A DNA stretch of 64,000 nt. Source: UBA3537 sp965657165 (GTDB lineage: Bacteria; Bacteroidota; Bacteroidia; Flavobacteriales; Flavobacteriaceae). Of this stretch, positions 42,867 through 52,047 are shown in pieces. The position numbers were made by a program, and so were the translations under genes. Position 1 is the stretch's first letter; the number at the start of each line of letters is the position of its first letter. Under the pieces are notes generated by a model, which ran no database searches, had not been told where the DNA came from, and saw only the letters and a list, made by a program, of their open reading frames with translations. Where the stretch lies: the NCBI GenBank assembly GCA_965657165.1, contig CBFHNG010000002.1, positions 1 to 64,000 on the forward strand. Reading direction: 5' to 3'.

Positions 42867-43596
42867 TATTTTTAAAAATTAAAATTAAACGATCTGACGT
42901 TTGGACATCATATGGTTCTAGATTGTAATTTCCAAAACTCTTTACAAATCTAAGGTTCGCTTTCGAAATCATATCAAGAAAATCTTCTTGATTAAACGCT
43001 CGAACACGTTCTTCATATTTTGAAGCTATATCTTCATCTGTTACAGTTATTGTCTTTGTAATTATTCCGTCTTTAAAATTACGCCTTATATCAAATTGAA
43101 TACCATCAATTTCAATATTATTTTGTGACACCAAATGATTTATAACGTAATTACTGTTCATAAAATCAATTACACCAATGCCATCTTTTTTTAGACTATT
43201 TTTAATGGTGTTTAGAACTTTGAAATTATCATCAATGGAATCAAAATAACCAAAACTTGTAAACATATTTAGTATAATATCAAATTTGCTTTCAAGCGGT
43301 AAGCGCATATCATGAATCATAAATTCCAAACGTTCATTTTTGTTTTTGGAAGCTTCCAAAATACTTTGTGTCGATAGGTCAACCCCAGTCACATCAAAAC
43401 CAAGTGAATTTAAAAATAAGGAATGACGACCCTTACCACAAGCCAAATCCAAAATGGTTTGATTTTTATTGATATTTAGGTAAGCAATAAGGTTTTTCAT
43501 AAACCTTTCAGCTTCTTTGTGGTTACGGTGTTTGTAAAGAATGTGGTAGTATGGTGTATTAAACCATGACTGAAACCAATTTTGATCTTTTGTCAT
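42859..43596 (-). CDS. Class I SAM-dependent methyltransferase
   Basis: A 245-residue Rossmann-fold methyltransferase. Motif I is LDLACGKGRHS around residues 49-59, motif II VTGVDLS near 71-77, and FDIILNMFTSFGYF near 105-118 is the post-motif. An N-terminal helix with FNTPYYHILYKHRNHKEAE is shared with other small cytosolic methyltransferases. The substrate is unknown. It is divergent from the THUMP methyltransferase gene and followed by the ZIP gene. Confidence 0.87.
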   Translation of the reverse strand: MTKDQNWFQSWFNTPYYHILYKHRNHKEAERFMKNLIAYLNINKNQTILDLACGKGRHSLFLNSLGFDVTGVDLSTQSILEASKNKNERLEFMIHDMRLPLESKFDIILNMFTSFGYFDSIDDNFKVLNTIKNSLKKDGIGVIDFMNSNYVINHLVSQNNIEIDGIQFDIRRNFKDGIITKTITVTDEDIASKYEERVRAFNQEDFLDMISKANLRFVKSFGNYNLEPYDVQTSDRLILIFKNNG

Positions 43597-43627
43597 TTAT
43601 TTCATGCTAACACCGACAAAAATACTG

Positions 43628-43635
43628 TATTTTTG
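43628..43635 (+). promoter_or_regulatory. -7 promoter element of the THUMP methyltransferase gene
   Basis: TATTTTTG matches TAnnTTTG, 21 bases before the ATG at 43657, supporting that start over the upstream in-frame ATG at 43582. Confidence 0.5.
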
Positions 43636-43656
43636 GCATCTATTACAATAAACCTC

Positions 43657-44823
43657 ATGAATACTGACTTTGAAATGGTTGCCAAAACACTTTATGGTTT
43701 TGAGGAACTTTTGGAAAACGAATTGAAGCAACTTGGTGCAAAACACATCAAAAAGGGAGTGCGTCATGTTCGATTTGTAGGCGATAAAGGATTTATGTAT
43801 AAATGTAATTTGGGACTACGTACTGCCATAAAAATCTTAAAACCCATAACAAAATTTAAGGTAAAGAATGAAACAGATCTTTACCAAAAAATTAAAACTA
43901 TACGTTGGGAAAATTACCTTAAAAAAGATGGTAGTTTGGCTGTTGGTGCCACGCTTAGTGGTGATCGATTTACACATTCTCAATATATTGCTTTAAAAAC
44001 AAAAGATGCAATTGTAGATCGTTTTAGAGATCAAACCGGACAACGCCCAAATGTAGATTTACGCTTCCCAGATTTAAAAATTAATATTCATATTGATGGT
44101 GATTTTTGTAATGTTTCGCTGGATAGTTCTGGTGAATCACTTCACAAAAGAGGGTATAAAATAGCAACAAATATTGCACCCATTAACGAAGTATTGGCTG
44201 CAGGACTCATTATGCTCTCTGGATGGGATGGACAAAGCGATTTTATGGACCCAATGTGTGGTTCAGGGACGCTTTTGATAGAAGCAGCAATGATTGCTTG
44301 TAATATTCCTCCAAATCTGATGCGTAATGAATTTGCATTTGAACGTTGGGAAGATTGGGATGTTGATTTATTTGAGAAAATTGAAGAATCTTTATTATCA
44401 AAAACTCGTGATTTTCATCATAAAATTTTAGGATTTGATAAATCTCCAAGCGCAGTAAGAAAAGCCATTGAAAATGTGAAAAATGCACATCTTGATGAGT
44501 TTATTGTCATAAAACACGAAGATTTCTTTAAAACTCAAAAAGGAGGAGAGGCACCCCTTCATGTTGTTTTTAATCCACCCTACGGAGAACGTTTAAATCT
44601 TGAAATGGAAACCTTCTACAGCAACATTGGAAGTACTTTGAAACACAAATACTCTGGAACCAATGCATGGCTAATAACTTCAAACTTAGAGGCATTAAAA
44701 CATGTGGGATTACGACCATCAAGAAAAATCAAAGTTTTTAATGCAAAACTTGAATCTCGATTGGTACTTTACAAAATGTATAGTGGAACGAAAAAAATTC
44801 ACAAACAAAAATTAAATAATTAG
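43657..44823 (+). CDS. THUMP-domain RNA N2-guanosine methyltransferase (RlmL N-half type)
   Basis: A 388-residue RNA methyltransferase. The N-terminal ferredoxin-like and THUMP domains (about 1-160; MVAKTLYGFEELLENELKQL, then DGDFCNVSLDSSGESLHKRGY) bind RNA. The catalytic Rossmann domain has FMDPMCGSGTLLIEAA near 195-210 and the N6/N2 methyltransferase motif FNPPYGER near 305-312. Such proteins methylate 23S rRNA G2445 (RlmL) or a tRNA guanosine; the RlmK half of the E. coli fusion is absent. Confidence 0.88.
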   Translation: MNTDFEMVAKTLYGFEELLENELKQLGAKHIKKGVRHVRFVGDKGFMYKCNLGLRTAIKILKPITKFKVKNETDLYQKIKTIRWENYLKKDGSLAVGATLSGDRFTHSQYIALKTKDAIVDRFRDQTGQRPNVDLRFPDLKINIHIDGDFCNVSLDSSGESLHKRGYKIATNIAPINEVLAAGLIMLSGWDGQSDFMDPMCGSGTLLIEAAMIACNIPPNLMRNEFAFERWEDWDVDLFEKIEESLLSKTRDFHHKILGFDKSPSAVRKAIENVKNAHLDEFIVIKHEDFFKTQKGGEAPLHVVFNPPYGERLNLEMETFYSNIGSTLKHKYSGTNAWLITSNLEALKHVGLRPSRKIKVFNAKLESRLVLYKMYSGTKKIHKQKLNN

Positions 44824-44827
44824 AGTT

Positions 44828-45256
44828 TCATCTAAGTACGCCTTGTTGCAATTTTTGTTTTGAAAAATAAATCAGAAATAGTGCAACTATAAAAGATATA
44901 ACTGGAATAATCATTTGTGATCCTGACATTTCAATGTAATTCTGAATGAAAAAATTATAAACGAGTTGTGTCACTAATGCTAAGAAAGAAATAACAAAAA
45001 GAAAATAAGCCCATTTTTTTCTAATCACAAGTCCAATTGAAGCAAAAAAACCTCCAAATACAGCCACCGCAAAAGCAGCTGTAACCCAAGCAGGGACATT
45101 AGAAAAATAAAGTTGATTTTCTTCTGGTAACATTTTTAGAGCGTCGTCGCTCATATAGGCCTGACCTAGATATGCAATAACACCCATGAAATTCCAAAGA
45201 AGAGCAACAATGGAAATTAGCCAATAAAGTGGGGTAGGTATTTTAATTGTGTTCAT
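44828..45256 (-). CDS. Four-helix membrane protein of unknown function
   Basis: With the ATG at 45256 the protein has 142 residues and four hydrophobic segments (about 12-32, 56-78, 84-106 and 114-134). The first loop is acidic (YMSDDALKMLPEENQLY) and VPAWVTAAFAVAVFGG follows. Homologues in flavobacteria may be called sugar transporter, with no support visible here. It converges on the THUMP gene with a 4-bp gap. Confidence 0.7.
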   Translation of the reverse strand: MNTIKIPTPLYWLISIVALLWNFMGVIAYLGQAYMSDDALKMLPEENQLYFSNVPAWVTAAFAVAVFGGFFASIGLVIRKKWAYFLFVISFLALVTQLVYNFFIQNYIEMSGSQMIIPVISFIVALFLIYFSKQKLQQGVLR

Positions 45257-45327
45257 TTTAATTTTTTTTGAGATTGTCCATAAATTTAATAAATTTTTAA
45301 TAAACACAAAAAATCACATTTAAATTA

Positions 45328-45357
45328 TTTGATAACTCAAAAAAGGGATTATTTTTG
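45328..45357 (+). promoter_or_regulatory. Bacteroidota-type promoter of the helicase gene
   Basis: TTTG at 45328-45331, 18 bases, then TATTTTTG at 45350-45357. The transcript should begin near 45363, so the ATG at 45381 is a better start than the TTG at 45363. Confidence 0.6.
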
Positions 45358-45380
45358 CAAAGTTGAACTTAGACCAAACA

Positions 45381-46916
45381 ATGCTTACATCATACGAAAA
45401 GGAAGAAAGGAAAGCTGGCAAAGAGCTTTATCAATATCAAAAAGGAGCAATACAAAAAATCTTCGAATGCTTTGAATCTGCTGATGACGATTACCACCTA
45501 CTATATCAATTACCTACTGGAGGTGGAAAAACAGTAATTTTTTCAGAAATAGTTAGTCAATACCTAAAAACACGAAAGAAAAAAGTGTTGGTTATGACAC
45601 ACAGAATCGAACTTTGCAAACAAACTTCTACGGTTTTAAGTGAATTTGGAGTTAGAAATAAAGTTGTGGACAGCAAGGCTAACTTGGATGATCAAGGTAA
45701 TTATGATTGTTTTGTTGCTATGGTTGAAACCCTAAACAACAGATTAAAGGATGATAAATTAGATATTTCTGATATTGGATTAGTTATTATTGATGAAGCC
45801 CATTACAATTCGTTTACAAAGCTTTTTAAGTTTTTTGAAAAAGCCTTCATTTTAGGTGTTACAGCAACCCCACTGAGTTCAAATATTGAACTGCCAATGA
45901 CCGACAACTACAATGAACTTATTGTAGGCGAAAGTATTGAATCACTCATCGAAAATCGGTTTTTGGCAAAAGCCAATATGTATTCTTTTAATGTAGGTTT
46001 GACATCTTTGGTAGTTGGTGCAAACGGAGACTATACCGTAAAATCTTCTGAGGAATTGTACACCAACAATGAAATGCTTTCAAAACTCATGGAGGCCTAT
46101 CTCGAATGTTGTAAGGGTCAAAAAACGTTGATTTTCAATAATGGTATAAATACATCATTATATGTATATGATATTTTTAATAGAGCGGGACTACCCATTG
46201 CACATTTGGATAATACAACTTCAAAAAAAGAGCGTGCTAATATCTTAAAATGGTTTAAAGAAACTCCGGGTGCTATATTAACTTCTGTAAGTATTTTAAC
46301 TACAGGATTTGATGAACCTAGCGTGGAATCTATAATCTTAAACCGTGCTACAAAATCTTTGACGCTTTACTACCAAATGATTGGACGTGGGTCACGAATT
46401 TTTAAAGAAAAAGACAGTTTTAATGTTGTTGATTTAGGCAATAATTTCCACCGATTTGGTCCATGGGGAAGTACAAATCTTGATTGGCAACGGATTTTTA
46501 AGTATCCAAGCCATTATCTCGATGGAATTTTGAGTGATGAAGATCTCGAAAATAATTTTAAATATGAAATGCCCGAAGTAATTAGGGCGTCTTTTTCAAA
46601 TTCTGAAGAAGTTTACTTTGATATCAATAAGACTTACATAGAATCCATTAGACGCGGAGAATCTTCAAAAGTTGTTCTAAAAAGATCAATTGAGCAACAT
46701 GCAAAAATTTGTGTCGAAAATAGCGAAGATATTTTTGATGCTCTAGGATTGATAAAACTTTTGGATGATGATATTGAATTTAGAATCAATCGCTATTCGA
46801 AATGCATCAGCAAAAGCACACACAATTTTTTAGCGTGGTTAAAAGATGATTATAAGAAAAAATTACGCTCTTTTTTAAGACAAAATTTTGATGACATTAA
46901 AGCTAATCTCAATTGA
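45381..46916 (+). CDS. Superfamily 2 DEAH-box helicase
   Basis: A 511-residue SF2 helicase of the type III restriction/UvrB-like group. Motif I is LPTGGGKTV at 44-52, motif Ia VMTHRIEL, motif II IIDEAH near 138, motif III GVTATPLS, motif V TTGFDEPSVESI and motif VI YQMIGRGSRIF. The last about 130 residues form an uncharacterised domain. No restriction or defence partner is adjacent, so it is likely a housekeeping flavobacterial helicase of unknown target. Confidence 0.85.
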   Translation: MLTSYEKEERKAGKELYQYQKGAIQKIFECFESADDDYHLLYQLPTGGGKTVIFSEIVSQYLKTRKKKVLVMTHRIELCKQTSTVLSEFGVRNKVVDSKANLDDQGNYDCFVAMVETLNNRLKDDKLDISDIGLVIIDEAHYNSFTKLFKFFEKAFILGVTATPLSSNIELPMTDNYNELIVGESIESLIENRFLAKANMYSFNVGLTSLVVGANGDYTVKSSEELYTNNEMLSKLMEAYLECCKGQKTLIFNNGINTSLYVYDIFNRAGLPIAHLDNTTSKKERANILKWFKETPGAILTSVSILTTGFDEPSVESIILNRATKSLTLYYQMIGRGSRIFKEKDSFNVVDLGNNFHRFGPWGSTNLDWQRIFKYPSHYLDGILSDEDLENNFKYEMPEVIRASFSNSEEVYFDINKTYIESIRRGESSKVVLKRSIEQHAKICVENSEDIFDALGLIKLLDDDIEFRINRYSKCISKSTHNFLAWLKDDYKKKLRSFLRQNFDDIKANLN

Positions 46917-46919
46917 TAA

Positions 46920-47456
46920 ATGATAACATCTATTATAATTTTCATGTCCGTTTTCAACTTCAATCAAGATAAAAAAGTCATATTTGAATTCGATAAATCA
47001 TGTAATATAGATGCATGGCAAGTTGTTGATGATGTTGTAATGGGAGGGGAGTCCAGTAGTGAAATTTTATTAAACGAAGACGGTAACGGATTTTTTAAAG
47101 GAACTGTTTCAATTGAAAATAATGGAGGATTTTCATCCATACGTTTAAATGTAAATAAGATTATAACTACTTCGCATAAATCTATTTTATTGAAATTAAA
47201 AGGCGATGGATCAGTATTTCAATTTCGTGTTAAAAGATCAAAATATGAACGTCATTCCTATATTTTTAACTTTAAAACTACTGGAAAGTGGGAAACCATA
47301 GAAATTCCATTAGAAGAAATGATACCAAGTTTTAGAGGATTTAAATTAGATATTTCAAATTTTAACCAAGATGACATACAACAAGTTGGATTTTTAAAGT
47401 CATCAAAGAAAAATACACCGTTTCAATTAGAAATTAAACATATTCATTTGAAATAA
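46920..47456 (+). CDS. CIA30-domain protein
   Basis: A 178-residue protein whose body fits the CIA30 beta-sandwich (named for complex I intermediate-associated protein 30). The characteristic VVDDVVMGGESSSE is near residues 36-49 and NGGFSSIRLNV near 73-83. The N-terminus is short and hydrophobic (MITSIIIFMSVFNF) and could be a weak signal. It starts 3 bp after the helicase stop. Bacterial CIA30 proteins have no settled role. Confidence 0.83.
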   Translation: MITSIIIFMSVFNFNQDKKVIFEFDKSCNIDAWQVVDDVVMGGESSSEILLNEDGNGFFKGTVSIENNGGFSSIRLNVNKIITTSHKSILLKLKGDGSVFQFRVKRSKYERHSYIFNFKTTGKWETIEIPLEEMIPSFRGFKLDISNFNQDDIQQVGFLKSSKKNTPFQLEIKHIHLK

Positions 47457-47506
47457 TTTCAAAAATTTGCACTTTAGCATAGTATTTAGTCCCTAAATCT
47501 TTTGTT

Positions 47507-47884
47507 ATGATCTCAAAATGCTCAAAAAAAACCTTCTTTTACTATATTATTTCTCTTGTTTTTATCAGTTTATTTGGATGTGAATTCAATAATAAACCGT
47601 TAACCTCCACATCAAAACTTCTAATAGGTTCTTGGTTAGATAGTAGTGAAGCAAAATTACATTTTACACTTCTTGAAAATGGTGATGCCAAATCTGATAA
47701 TATGGAAACATTAGTTTACAAAAGTTGGTCTGTACGTAACGATAGTCTATTTCTTAAAGTAAAAAGTATTGGAAACAGAACACATTTTGAAAGTATAGAA
47801 GCTTATAAAATCGATACTCTAGATTCAAATACACTAGTACTTCACAATAAAAATTTCAAAATGTCCTACACTAGAAAAAAGTAA
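47507..47884 (+). CDS. Small lipocalin-like lipoprotein
   Basis: A 125-residue predicted lipoprotein: signal YYIISLVFISLFGC with Cys25. The mature part runs KLLIGSWLDSSEAKLHFTLLENGDA and continues as alternating beta strands, a pattern of lipocalin-like domains (GxW near the start). Ligand and role are unknown. The 190 bp between this gene and ilvD hold only AT-rich sequence and the ilvD promoter element. Confidence 0.7.
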   Translation: MISKCSKKTFFYYIISLVFISLFGCEFNNKPLTSTSKLLIGSWLDSSEAKLHFTLLENGDAKSDNMETLVYKSWSVRNDSLFLKVKSIGNRTHFESIEAYKIDTLDSNTLVLHNKNFKMSYTRKK

Positions 47885-48027
47885 AAATAATTATAATAAA
47901 TTTCATGTATTGAACATCATAATTAATTTTTTATAAATTATTGATTTTCAATTATTTATGATAATTTAAACTCAATTGAATTTAAATCATATTTATTGAA
48001 TAAAAGCCTATTGACTAACAGGTTATA

Positions 48028-48035
48028 TATTTTTG
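48028..48035 (+). promoter_or_regulatory. -7 promoter element of the ilv operon
   Basis: TATTTTTG matches TAnnTTTG, 39 bases before the ilvD ATG at 48075. It covers the in-frame TTG at 48033, so that cannot be the start. TTGAC at 48011-48015 is too close for a normal -33. Confidence 0.45.
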
Positions 48036-48074
48036 ATTAGAAAAAATTTTATTTTGTCATTTTCTAATAAAAAT

Positions 48075-49754
48075 ATGCAGTCATTAAACAAATTTAGTAA
48101 AGCAATTACTCAAGATCCAACACAACCAGCTGCCCAAGCCATGTTGCATGCTATTGGTCTTGATCGTTCAGATTTTGAAAAACCATTTGTTGGAATTGCA
48201 AGTACAGGTTATGAAGGCAATCCTTGTAACATGCATCTGAATGATTTGGCAAAACTAGTAAAGTCAGGAACACAAAAAAAAGATGTTGTTGGGTTGATTT
48301 TTAATACCATAGGTGTTAGTGATGGAATTTCTATGGGAACACCAGGAATGCGTTTTTCATTGCCTTCTCGTGATATTATTGCAGATTCTATGGAAACTGT
48401 TGTTCAAGCCATGAGCTATGATGGAATGATTACAGTCGTTGGATGTGACAAAAACATGCCAGGAGCACTAATGGCGATGATACGCGTTAACAAACCTTCT
48501 ATTTTGGTTTATGGAGGTACCATTGATTCTGGTTGTCATAACGGAAAAAAACTTGATGTTGTTTCTGCATTTGAAGCATGGGGTAGCAAAGTTGCTGGAA
48601 CAATGGACGAGAATGAATTTCAGAATATTGTACAAAAGGCCTGCCCAGGTGCAGGAGCTTGTGGGGGAATGTACACTGCAAATACTATGGCTTCTGCTAT
48701 AGAAGCACTCGGGATGGCATTGCCATTTAATTCTTCAAATCCAGCAACAGGAAAAGAGAAAAAAGAAGAAGCCATTGAAGCAGGGAAAGCCATTCGGTTG
48801 TTGCTCGAAAAAGATATAAAACCCTCTGATATCATTACAAAAAAATCATTAGAAAACGCCATAAGACTTATTACAGTTCTTGGAGGTTCAACAAATGCTG
48901 TACTGCACTTTTTGGCCATTGCAAGAGCTGCAAATATTGAGTTTACATTACAAGATTTTCAACGTATAAGTGATGAAACCCCTTTCTTAGCAGATTTGAA
49001 ACCAAGTGGAAAATTCCTAATGGAAGATGTTCATCGAGTTGGAGGAATTCCTGCAGTTTTAAAATATCTATTAGAAAATGGATTAATCCACGGAGATTGT
49101 TTGACTGTAACAGGAAAAACAATTGCGGAAAACCTTTCAGAAGTTAAAGGACTTTCAGAAGGACAACAAGTCATTAAACCACTTGATCGTCCAATAAAAG
49201 TATCAGGTCATTTACGTATGCTGTATGGTAATTTAGCTACAGAGGGAAGTGTTGCAAAAATTACTGGAAAAGAAGGCTTGCGCTTTTCAGGAAAAGCAAA
49301 AGTATTTAATGGTGAATATGCTGCAAATGATGGCATTAGCGATGGACTTGTTGAAAAAGGGGATGTTGTTGTGATACGTTATGAAGGGCCAAAAGGAGGG
49401 CCTGGAATGCCTGAAATGCTTAAACCAACCGCCGCAATTATGGGTGCTGGACTTGGAAAAGATGTGGCACTTATTACTGATGGTCGTTTCTCTGGTGGTA
49501 CACACGGATTTGTTGTTGGTCATATTACACCAGAAGCACAAGATGGAGGTACAATTGCTTTGGTTCAAGACGGCGACACCATTACCATTGATGCAGAAAC
49601 CAATAGTATTACATTAGAAATTTCAGATGAAGAATTACAAGAAAGAAAGCAACAATGGAAAGCACCAAATTTAAAAGTTTCTAGAGGAGTACTTTTCAAA
49701 TATGCAAAAACTGTTTCTTCTGCTTCACAAGGTTGTGTAACAGATGAATTTTAA
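48075..49754 (+). CDS. ilvD: Dihydroxy-acid dehydratase
   Basis: Iron-sulphur enzyme that dehydrates dihydroxy acids to the 2-keto acids before valine, leucine and isoleucine. The 559 residues have cluster cysteines expected in ASTGYEGNPCNMH, VVGCDKNMPGAL and ACPGAGACGGMYTANTM. SGGTHGFVVGHITPEA near the end is the substrate-side family motif. First gene of ilvD-B-N-C-A. Confidence 0.96.
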   Translation: MQSLNKFSKAITQDPTQPAAQAMLHAIGLDRSDFEKPFVGIASTGYEGNPCNMHLNDLAKLVKSGTQKKDVVGLIFNTIGVSDGISMGTPGMRFSLPSRDIIADSMETVVQAMSYDGMITVVGCDKNMPGALMAMIRVNKPSILVYGGTIDSGCHNGKKLDVVSAFEAWGSKVAGTMDENEFQNIVQKACPGAGACGGMYTANTMASAIEALGMALPFNSSNPATGKEKKEEAIEAGKAIRLLLEKDIKPSDIITKKSLENAIRLITVLGGSTNAVLHFLAIARAANIEFTLQDFQRISDETPFLADLKPSGKFLMEDVHRVGGIPAVLKYLLENGLIHGDCLTVTGKTIAENLSEVKGLSEGQQVIKPLDRPIKVSGHLRMLYGNLATEGSVAKITGKEGLRFSGKAKVFNGEYAANDGISDGLVEKGDVVVIRYEGPKGGPGMPEMLKPTAAIMGAGLGKDVALITDGRFSGGTHGFVVGHITPEAQDGGTIALVQDGDTITIDAETNSITLEISDEELQERKQQWKAPNLKVSRGVLFKYAKTVSSASQGCVTDEF

Positions 49755-49766
49755 TTCAAAACATTT

Positions 49767-51500
49767 ATGGACGTACAAACAAAATCAAAACAAAGCTATT
49801 TAAATCAGCCCACCGAAAGAATTTCAGGTGCTGAAGCAGTGATTCGTTGTTTAATTGCAGAAGGTGCAGACACTATCTATGGATATCCTGGAGGGGCTAT
49901 TATGCCTGTATATGATGAGCTTTTTAAGTATCAAGATCAAATTCATCATGTCCTTACAAGGCACGAACAGGGTGCAACTCATGCTGCTCAAGGTTTTGCA
50001 AGAATATCAGGCAGAGTAGGTGTGGCCATTGCAACATCTGGACCTGGTGCTACAAATTTAATTACAGGAATTGCAGATGCTCAAATAGACTCAACTCCAA
50101 TGGTATGCATCACAGGACAAGTGCCCTCTCATCTTTTGGGAAGTGATGCATTTCAAGAAACAGATATTGTTGGGATTTCTACACCAGTAACAAAGTGGAA
50201 TCATCAAATCACAACAGCAGAAGAAATTCCAGAAGTGATTGCAAAAGCTTTTTATATCGCAAGGAGTGGACGCCCAGGGCCTGTTCTTATAGACATCACA
50301 AAAGACGCACAGTTTGGTGAATTAGATTTTACCTACAAAAAATGTGAAGGGATAAGGAGCTATAATCCTATACCTAAAGTCAATAGAGCACAATTAAGCA
50401 CTGCAGCAGAACTCATAAATAACGCTAAGAAACCTTTAATTGTTTGGGGACAAGGTGTTCTTTTGGGAGAAGCTGAAGAAGAATTCAAAGCTGTAGTTGA
50501 AAAATCTGGTGTACCCGCCGCATGGACAATCATGGGTGTTTCTGCAATTCCAACATCTCATCCATTAAATGTGGGTATGGTTGGAATGCATGGTAATTAT
50601 GCACCAAACATATTGACCAATGAATGTGATGTATTAATTGCCATTGGAATGCGATTTGACGATCGTGTAACAGGAAAACTAAGCGATTATGCAACACAAG
50701 CAAAAATAATCCATTTTGAAATTGATCCAGCAGAAATTGATAAAAATGTAAAAACTGATGTCGCAGTATTGGGGGATGCCAAAGATAGTTTAGCGCAAAT
50801 TCTTCCATTACTAAATAAGAATACACATACAGAATGGCTGAAAAAATTTGAAGAATTATCAAAAATTGAATTTGAAAAAGTTATTAAAAATGATTTGCAT
50901 CCAACCAAAGAAGGACTTACAATGGGAGAAGTTCTCAAAGAAATTAATGCGCAAAGTAGAGGAGAAGCAGCTATTGTTTCAGACGTTGGGCAACATCAAA
51001 TGATTGCATGTCGATATGCAGAGTTCAACGCTTCGAGAGGAAATATTACATCTGGAGGGCTTGGTACAATGGGCTTTGCGCTTCCTGCAGCAATTGGCGC
51101 TAAAATGGCTACTCCAGAAAGAGAAGTTGTGGCAGTAATTGGAGATGGTGGCTATCAAATGACTATTCAAGAGTTGGGTACTATTTTTCAAACCAAAGCC
51201 GCCGTAAAAATTGTTGTTTTGAATAATGATTTCTTGGGAATGGTTCGCCAATGGCAACAGTTGTTTTTTGACAAAAGATATGCTTCAACAGTGATGACAA
51301 ATCCAGATTTTGTTACTATAGCAAAAGGCTATCAAATTGAAGCTAAACGTGTTACAAAACGAGAAGAATTAGCTTCTGCGGTTGAAGAAATGATGACTTC
51401 AAAAGAAGCCTATTTCTTAGAAGTATGTGTAGAAAAAGAGGATAATGTATTTCCGATGATCCCTTCTGGCGCATCGGTATCAGAAATTAGATTAGAATAA
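49767..51500 (+). CDS. ilvB: Acetolactate synthase large subunit
   Basis: TPP- and FAD-dependent enzyme that condenses pyruvate with pyruvate or 2-ketobutyrate. The 577 residues include the TPP activator Glu in LTRHEQGATHAAQGFAR near 68-84, a middle FAD domain and the C-terminal TPP motif GDGGYQMTIQEL ending in LNNDFLGMVRQWQ. It starts 12 bp after ilvD and is followed by its regulatory subunit. Confidence 0.96.
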   Translation: MDVQTKSKQSYLNQPTERISGAEAVIRCLIAEGADTIYGYPGGAIMPVYDELFKYQDQIHHVLTRHEQGATHAAQGFARISGRVGVAIATSGPGATNLITGIADAQIDSTPMVCITGQVPSHLLGSDAFQETDIVGISTPVTKWNHQITTAEEIPEVIAKAFYIARSGRPGPVLIDITKDAQFGELDFTYKKCEGIRSYNPIPKVNRAQLSTAAELINNAKKPLIVWGQGVLLGEAEEEFKAVVEKSGVPAAWTIMGVSAIPTSHPLNVGMVGMHGNYAPNILTNECDVLIAIGMRFDDRVTGKLSDYATQAKIIHFEIDPAEIDKNVKTDVAVLGDAKDSLAQILPLLNKNTHTEWLKKFEELSKIEFEKVIKNDLHPTKEGLTMGEVLKEINAQSRGEAAIVSDVGQHQMIACRYAEFNASRGNITSGGLGTMGFALPAAIGAKMATPEREVVAVIGDGGYQMTIQELGTIFQTKAAVKIVVLNNDFLGMVRQWQQLFFDKRYASTVMTNPDFVTIAKGYQIEAKRVTKREELASAVEEMMTSKEAYFLEVCVEKEDNVFPMIPSGASVSEIRLE

Positions 51501-51501
51501 T

Positions 51502-52032
51502 ATGGGAACAGAATTAAAGCAGTTTACAGTTTCTGTTTATGCAGAAAATAATGTTGGATTACTCAATAGAATATCAGCAATATTTCAAAAACGTCATATC
51601 AATATTGAAAGCATGAACATTTCGGTTTCGGAAATTGAAGGTGTTTCGCGTTTTATCATTTTAGTTCATATGACTGAAGTCAATGTAAAAAAGATTATTG
51701 GACAAATAGAAAAGCAAATAGAAGTCATTAAAGCATTTTATCATACAGACGAAGAAACAATTTATTTGGAGTCTTGCATGTTTAAAATTAAATCTGATTT
51801 ACTTTTTGAAGAGCGGCAAATTCAAAACATCATCAAAGAAAGTGATGCTAGAATTGTAACCGTCAACAGAGAATTTTTTGTATTGGAAAAATCTGGTAGA
51901 CGTCACGAAATAGAATTATTACACCGAGAATTAAGTGCTTTTGGCATAATGCAATTTGTACGTTCTGGTCGAATTTCAATTACTAAAGATCAAATGAAAA
52001 TTACTGAATTACTAACCGAATTTAAAAATTAA
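51502..52032 (+). CDS. ilvN: Acetolactate synthase small (regulatory) subunit
   Basis: Regulatory partner of IlvB that binds valine for feedback control. The 176 residues start with an ACT domain (FTVSVYAENNVGLLNRISAI at 8-27, with RHINIESMNIS) and end with a second ACT-like domain. It begins one base after the ilvB stop. The second half (AFGIMQFVRSGRISITK) matches the IlvN/IlvH C-terminus. Confidence 0.94.
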   Translation: MGTELKQFTVSVYAENNVGLLNRISAIFQKRHINIESMNISVSEIEGVSRFIILVHMTEVNVKKIIGQIEKQIEVIKAFYHTDEETIYLESCMFKIKSDLLFEERQIQNIIKESDARIVTVNREFFVLEKSGRRHEIELLHRELSAFGIMQFVRSGRISITKDQMKITELLTEFKN

Positions 52033-52047
52033 AAATAAAATATACTC

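Noticed and set aside
45381..46916. DEAH helicase as part of a restriction or phage-defence system
   Set aside because: Neighbours are a CIA30 protein and a small membrane protein; no nuclease, methylase or defence partner is adjacent.
47885..48074. Possible attenuator or riboswitch before ilvD
   Set aside because: No run of Ile/Leu/Val codons in a leader ORF, no T-box features and no GC-rich terminator are visible; only AT-rich sequence and a -7 element.
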